Assembly (NCBI RefSeq): GCF_027744825.2
Contig: NC_071345.1
Coordinates: forward strand, 12,292,501-12,356,500
Length of the DNA: 64,000 nt
Source: Synchiropus splendidus
Lineage: Eukaryota > Chordata > Actinopteri > Syngnathiformes > Callionymidae
Reading direction: 5' to 3'
A program made the position numbers and the translations under genes. Positions 58,458-64,000 of this stretch are shown in pieces; the stretch's first letter is position 1, and each line of letters begins with the position of its first letter. Below the pieces are notes generated by a model. The model saw nothing but the letters and a program-made list of their open reading frames with translations, was not told the DNA's origin and made no database searches.

Positions 58458-58625
58458 CCTTGACACTTGAATACTGCGACGAACTCTGCACTGTGTGACA
58501 GCTTTCTTTCTCACATGTGAGTCTGCTTTCTTGGTTTCAGTCCAGGCCCGGTCGGGCTACTGCTCTCTGGTTTCACGGTGGGTTCCGCTCACCTACCCTT
58601 TTTTCTTCTCGGACTTATGGAGTCA

Positions 58626-58631
58626 AATAAA
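58626..58631 (+). terminator. m6pr polyadenylation signal
   Basis: AATAAA lies 169 bp after the m6pr stop. Confidence 0.6.
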
Positions 58632-58639
58632 AAACCAAC

Positions 58640-60880
58640 AAAAAAATAATCATTTTGAATGAGAAACAGCACCACAATATTTGATGACCTAACATGTGAT
58701 GACATTGTGTTTCTTATTAAAGTGTCACATTATGTAATAAAAAAAGTTGATTTAAATTTGCAACATTTTGTGCTGCTTTTGATTTTTAATAATGAGACAA
58801 ACTAGCAACCATTTGGAAGCAATATCATAAATGATGTTTCAGTTAGGATCAGTGCCCTGCAACACGTCAACCAATATTGTGGTGCTACCTGCTGCTTCAC
58901 TTATTTACCTGAATGTTGTTTACGGGTGATTTTTTTTTTTTTGGTTGAAAAACACAAGCACCAAAGATGGAGGAATGTGACCCACCTTCAATACTTTCAC
59001 CGATCTGCTCGACAAGTGAGCCACATTTCAGTCAACATCATTGGTTCTTCCACTCTGCATACAAGGCTTCATTTCTTTACGCTCCTCATGTCTGACTGAC
59101 TGTCTTTCTTATATTTGAACAGAGATGGGGTGCATGTTTTCAACTGGGGCTGAGGAAAAAAGTAATAACCTGTTTACATTTGATGTGTTACTCCCGACTC
59201 CAGAAAACATGATCCAATTATGGAAAGCTCCTTTTACATTTTTAAAATGTATACAATCAATTTGAAAAAAAACCCCCCTCACATTTATGTTGAAATAATC
59301 ATATCACAATAATAACGTATTACTTAGAAATGTGATATACGTCTTAATATATTAATTTAAAGATGATATCAAAAGGAAAGGGAGTTTCATTCAACTTGTG
59401 TTCATAACATTAGTGAAATGAAAATCTCATCATAATGCATTAATATCTGAGTTGATAGTTTTGCAAACATCTTCTGAAGGCTTCAAAACCAGAGCTTTCT
59501 TTTGATATTGGAAAGCGAATGATAATTCATTGAGATGTCGCAATGTTTCACTCTCTAAAAGCACTTATATACTCCTTAAACAGCACTGAGTCATTTCTTA
59601 CTGTATTCATTTACATTATGACCACCTGTTTAGTCTCCAGCTCGCTAAATTGGAACTGCTACAAGCACGGTGTGGTGTTGCTGAGGAACACTGCAAGACT
59701 GGTGGTCATTTTATTTGTTACCATCTTTTTATGAATTGTATTTCGAGTTGACCTGTGTGCTGTCCGGGTTTTCAAACTTTAGATAATACAGCATATGATC
59801 ACTGCATGTTTGGGAGCTACAAAGAAAGCAAAGCAGTTTGGTTTAAAATTGTGATACACAATAACTGATACATAATAAAAGCGTGATACACAATAAAATG
59901 TTATTTGAGTGTTTCAAGGGATTAAACTGAAACACTGCGCAGAATTTTAAGAACAGCGACTTAAATAGCTCATGTTGTGTATTTTTATTTCTTTTTTTTT
60001 GTGTGTATTTCAACTTTGTTTAAACTCATGGATGGGGAAATGTTATGACCAATTTATGGCGGAGAGTTGTTTGTTTCCATTCAAAATGAGAGCAGTGAAT
60101 TCGTGGTTCACACCAAAGTGCACTCGCCCAGGAGGATCTATTGAATGTAAAGATGTTTAAATAATAATAAACCAAAAATATATAAATGCCGTTTTGTGTT
60201 TGTAATACATCTCTTTGAATGGTTCTGTTTATTGACTGTTGCAATGATGGTGCCTATTCATGGTATGTCGCCCTGAGAAGATGATCCAAAACAAACCGAT
60301 AATTATTATAGAGAACGATGAACAAATCCATCACCAATATTACGATGCCAGTGAGGATTAACGTGAGGTCCTGACAGGTGGTGTGTCTGCTTAAGCGCAA
60401 GTGTATCACTAGGTTATCGTTGGCGCTCTCTGGTGTCGATCAAGTGAACTGCAGTTGCTTGTGCGTTTAATATCCGGACTTACGTTTGGGTCCTAAAAGG
60501 TTTAGGAATAAAGACTATTAATGATCCAAACTGAATTCCACCTCTGCAAATGATTGAAGTAAAGTAAGAGTAAAAATTGATGTCCACGCAGACTCGTTTT
60601 CAAGCGCCATTGTTTTCGGCGGAACTATTTTACTGTAACACAGTCCGACCTACAAGGTTAGTGTGTTTTCTGTCCAAAAGTGTTGCAGTCAGCCATGAAT
60701 ATTGCCCGGACTGTTGCGATATACGTATCATAAGTGTGGGTATTAATATTGCCGATTTGTTTTATCGAGCGCTGGTAACTTTACGCGCTTGAAATTGCAT
60801 TGATACTATGAAGTGTATTCATGTGTTTTTCTTCAACTAAAATCGTTATCCAGGTGCTTTGCTGAACTGGGTTCAGCAGG
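58640..60880. other. Intergenic region between m6pr and echdc1
   Basis: AT-rich, with no gene recognised. The last 300 bp (about 60580-60880) are GC-richer and probably contain the echdc1 promoter. CAAG/GTTAGTG near 60657 could be a donor of an untranslated first exon, and CCAG near 60850 its acceptor. Confidence 0.4.
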
Positions 60881-63241
60881 ATGGTTCTGTGTGCGGTTGA
60901 ACGGTGCTTGCGGAAGAGCTGCGGAGTCTGGAGCAGGTAAGATTCCCAAGCACGGCTTAGTGCCTGTGCCTAATATATTCATGAGAAAATAAACCACTTT
61001 TTATTGGAGTCCGGTTCGTGAAGTAACTGAGAATCTGAGTCATGATAGTTGAAAAGAATTTGTGAACAGCCCTTGTTGTTTGTGGTCTATTTATTTATCA
61101 GTTACTTCTATTATTATTGTTATTTTTATTCTTTTTTTTTTGCTTATTCTATCTTATTGCACAATGTACCAAAGCACTTTCCCAGTTGGTGGGAACTTCA
61201 CTGACAATAAAGCTTATTTCACTGGTATATACCAGACTGCACTCGAGCCAGAGGAGGAGCTGTGTTTACTCCAGCCGTCATGGCTTCAACCAGGACGAGA
61301 TCAGAGGGAAGCTGTCGGCCTTTCCTGGTGGTTCCATCGACCTCCTGCAGCAGGAGTCAGGCATCGCTGTGCTGACGGTCAACAACCCGTCCCGCATGAA
61401 TGCCTTCTCTGGTAATAAAGCCACGCCTCCTTCATAAGCAGCTGCACATCAGAACACCGTGGTCTGTGGCTGCAGGAGGTATGATGGTGGAGCTGGAGGA
61501 GAAGGTGACGCAGCTGGAGAGCTGGACTGAAGGTAAAGGCCTCATCGTCCGGGGAGCCGCCGGAACTTTCTGCTCCGGTTCTGACCTCAACGCTGTCAGA
61601 GCCATATCTAACCCACAGGTGAGATACCAGATTTACACTTCCTGAGGTCAGTGAGTGATGAGCGTTTGGTTTGGTCTAGGATGGGATGAAAATGTGTATG
61701 TTCATGCAGAACGTTCTGATGCGGCTGCTCAGGTCAGTGTGAAGGCCTCTGGAATTGACCTTAAGGTTGTTGATCTAAAAGTCAACCACCACGTCTCTCC
61801 CTGCAGGCTGCCGCTGATTTCAGTTGCCCTTGTTGAGGGAAGAGCTCTGGGAGGAGGAGCCGAACTCACCACCGCCTGTGATTTCAGGTGCATTATAGCA
61901 GTGTTTTTCAACTTGTGTGCCGCGAGAGACTGTCAGCTGTGTGTGTCCGGAGATAGAAGTGGCCAATATGATATTAAATTACAATTAGAATGTGTCGATG
62001 AGCAACCGACGTGAGGCGATCACATGGATTCACTGACATTCTTTCTATACACTATACTGTAGAGCTGCTGTGTGTCGAGGCGCTTTGTCCGTCAGTCGAA
62101 GCAGCGCTGCTGTGGTGCGCGGCGCTCCTCTTCCCACAAGAAGCCGCTGACATGCGCAACTTCCAGCTGTTTTTAAACCTAATGCCCCTTTAACTTGACC
62201 ACACACTTTCACCACAGAACCATGGAGGGAGGGATCCTTGTCAGACCCGCGACGCCAAAGACTGTCTGCACCACAGAGCTAATGTGACGTCTCACTTCAA
62301 AACTTTGATACCCATGAACTGTCAAAGTTTGCTCTGTGTTTTAAAAGTTGCCGAAAAACTAAATGCGCTCCAAAATGTAAAGAGAGAAATAATTGTTTTT
62401 ATGAAGCAAGTTCAGGCAAAGAATGCTAAGGATTAGTCTGGAAACTCAAAACTACTATAAAAACATGCAAAAGAGAAGTGATAACATCGAAACAGTTATT
62501 TAAAGTAAGTAAATAAATAAAAAAAATCATGATATATTTTGCCACGTGTATTACCTTTTAAGGGCTTTATAAGTAAATATGGTATGGTATGGTAAACAGC
62601 CTGGCAAAATAACAACCCAGTGTCAGTAGCTAGTTTTTCACAAATGAATAGGGATTTTCTATAGGACTTTATTACTTTGGAGATATGCCTTGGGATTTTT
62701 TTTTCAAAGAACCAATGGTGGCGTGGGTAGAAAAAGGTTGAAAAACACTACATTAATGAGTGCTACATGAACTTTGACTTATTGATTTGATAGGTGCTGC
62801 TAGTCACATGGTTGTGTTTCTACTTCTATCTCCTTCAGGTTAATGGCACCTGGCAGTGTGATCCAGTTTGTCCACAAACACATGGGACTTGTCCCAGGAT
62901 GGGGAGGCGCCGCACGACTGGTCCACATTGTCGGAAGCCAGAATTCACTTAAGCTGCTCGGTGGTGCCCTAAAAATAGACCCTGATTTTGGGCTGCAGAT
63001 CAAACTGGCGGATGGAGTCCTGGAGGAAGGAGAGGCGCCGCCGCTGAGCCAGGCGGAGACTTGGCTGGCTCGCTACACCAAAGGTCCTGCAGCGGTGAGC
63101 CAGGCCGTGAAGCAGGTGGTGTTGTCGGGCAGAGATCTCCCTCTAGCTGACGCTCTCAGGACTGAGAAGGATGTTTTCGGAACGGTGTGGGGAGGAGCCG
63201 CTAACTTGGAAGCACTGGCCAGGAAGTCCAAACATAAATGA
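60881..63241 (+). CDS. echdc1: Ethylmalonyl-CoA decarboxylase (ECHDC1)
   Basis: Cytosolic crotonase-fold enzyme that decarboxylates ethylmalonyl-CoA (and to some extent methylmalonyl-CoA), a metabolite-repair reaction for side products of acetyl-CoA carboxylase. Exons: 60881-60936, 61236-61411, 61476-61618, 61680-61732, 61807-61887, 62839-63241. They total 912 bp, 303 aa. Family phrases in order are FPGGSIDLLQQ, VNNPSRMNAFSGGMM, WTEGKGLIVRGA, FCSGSDLNAVRA, CMFMQNVLMRLLRLPLISV, RALGGGAELTTACDFR, FVHKHMGLVPGWGGAARLV, and FGTVWGGAANLEALARK near the end. The Gly-rich oxyanion-hole segments of the crotonase fold are intact. The fourth exon is only 53 bp. The ATG is preceded by a possible 5' UTR splice acceptor. 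Confidence 0.96.
61899..62750. mobile_element. hAT-like non-autonomous element, ~850 bp
   Basis: It begins CAGTGTTTTTCAACTTGTG and ends AAAGGTTGAAAAACACTA, an inverted terminal repeat of the 'CAGTG...TTTTCAACC' hAT type. It is flanked by similar 8-bp words CATTATAG and CATTAATG, a decayed target duplication. It fills almost the whole last intron of echdc1 and has no transposase frame. Confidence 0.75.
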
Positions 63242-64000
63242 AACCCACTGGTGTCAGAAATTTATGTGACTTTTCACAGACTTAATAAACCCGTATGATT
63301 GTGACCACTGGTTATGAGTCACAGAATGGGCTGCAGAAGGTAAATAAGAGGAACATTGATGTGCCCTGGTGAAGGAGTCCATCCTAATTGGACATGCAGG
63401 GTGACAGACGGTGTCTTCTGTTTCACAACCTGGGATCAGTGTTTGCTGGACAGACGCCCAGCAGGACGCTACTGGAATATTGAGCAGCTCCAAGCAGAAG
63501 CAAACCATCGGTTCCACCTGTCTCTTTTCCGTCCACTGGTTGTATAGTTGGTGCTGTCATTCGCACAAAAAAAACGTTGCATGTGATATACATCAGCAAC
63601 AACCATAAGTATCTTAAAACAGCACGTGGGTCGCACTATAACATTAATATTTCATTTAAAATGCTCCAAAATAATCAACAGCTGTGGGTGTTTTTCACAA
63701 AGAAACAATTGTCTGCCGTTTTTAAAATTTTATTCTTCAGGATGGAAAGTCTAAAAGTGAACCGATATTGTAAGCGCAAAAAGAAATTCAAAGTAAACGG
63801 ACACTCCTGTAGTTCTCAGATTTACAATCATCTGCAAAGAAAATAAGACATCTTACCAGTCAAAATAGAACATCTGTCAACCAGCAGCGTTGAAAAGAAC
63901 TCTCATGCACAAACACTTGAGTGACACTATGACCGACCTAATTTCATGAAACGTGGTGAGTCGCAATCGAAAGCCTATAAAGTCTTCTGAATGACTGGGA
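63242..64000. other. 3' UTR of echdc1 and downstream flank
   Basis: AATAAA at 63284-63289 is the likely echdc1 polyadenylation signal, 43 bp after the stop. No further gene was recognised to the window end. Confidence 0.5.

Overview
The window is nuclear DNA from a vertebrate, most likely a compact-genome teleost fish. Evidence: spliced genes with GT-AG introns of 66 to about 1,300 bp, vertebrate-type protein families, eukaryotic tRNA genes with internal promoters and T-run terminators, many small fish-type DNA transposons (mariner- and hAT-like) and abundant microsatellites. There are no operons. The species cannot be named from the sequence alone.

Layout: (1) 245-1865 holds three tandem copies of a unit whose first two copies are almost identical and 600 bp long. 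Each carries tRNA-Arg(CCT) and initiator tRNA-Met(CAT) 3 bp apart on the minus strand, which suggests a dicistronic Pol III transcript. (2) 6379-13474, plus strand: an Eph receptor best assigned to ephb6, visible from the cysteine-rich exon to the PDZ-binding C-terminus. The ligand-binding exon is not seen in the window. (3) 19665-26245, plus strand: a complete 16-exon trpv6-type epithelial calcium channel (716 aa). The ephb6-trpv6 adjacency matches human 7q34. (4) 26857-30620, minus strand: a 7-exon type II C-type-lectin receptor (236 aa), tail-to-tail with trpv6. (5) 32720-35460, minus strand: a 4-exon divergent GABARAP-like gene (117 aa). (6) 38724-49642, minus strand: a 14-coding-exon ARHGEF5/ephexin-type RhoGEF (1,615 aa) with a 1,055-aa mixed-charge N-terminus in one exon. 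(7) 54773-58457, plus strand: a complete cation-dependent mannose-6-phosphate receptor, m6pr (275 aa). (8) 60881-63241, plus strand: a complete echdc1 (303 aa).

All exon chains were assembled by hand from splice sites, reading phase and homology. Each complete model sums to an exact multiple of three and ends at a stop. The genes are unrelated single-gene units rather than one pathway. Regions between genes hold transposon remnants (9060, 24935, 49944, 56473, 61899), simple repeats (23036, 39661, 43823), a ~230-bp tandem repeat (33585-34450) and stretches in which nothing could be recognised.

The most notable observations are the triplicated 3-bp-spaced tRNA-Arg/tRNA-iMet pair, an ephb6 that keeps the full catalytic motif set although its mammalian ortholog is a pseudokinase, an apparently unclassified inhibitory/activating-type lectin receptor, and the very long mixed-charge N-terminus of the RhoGEF.
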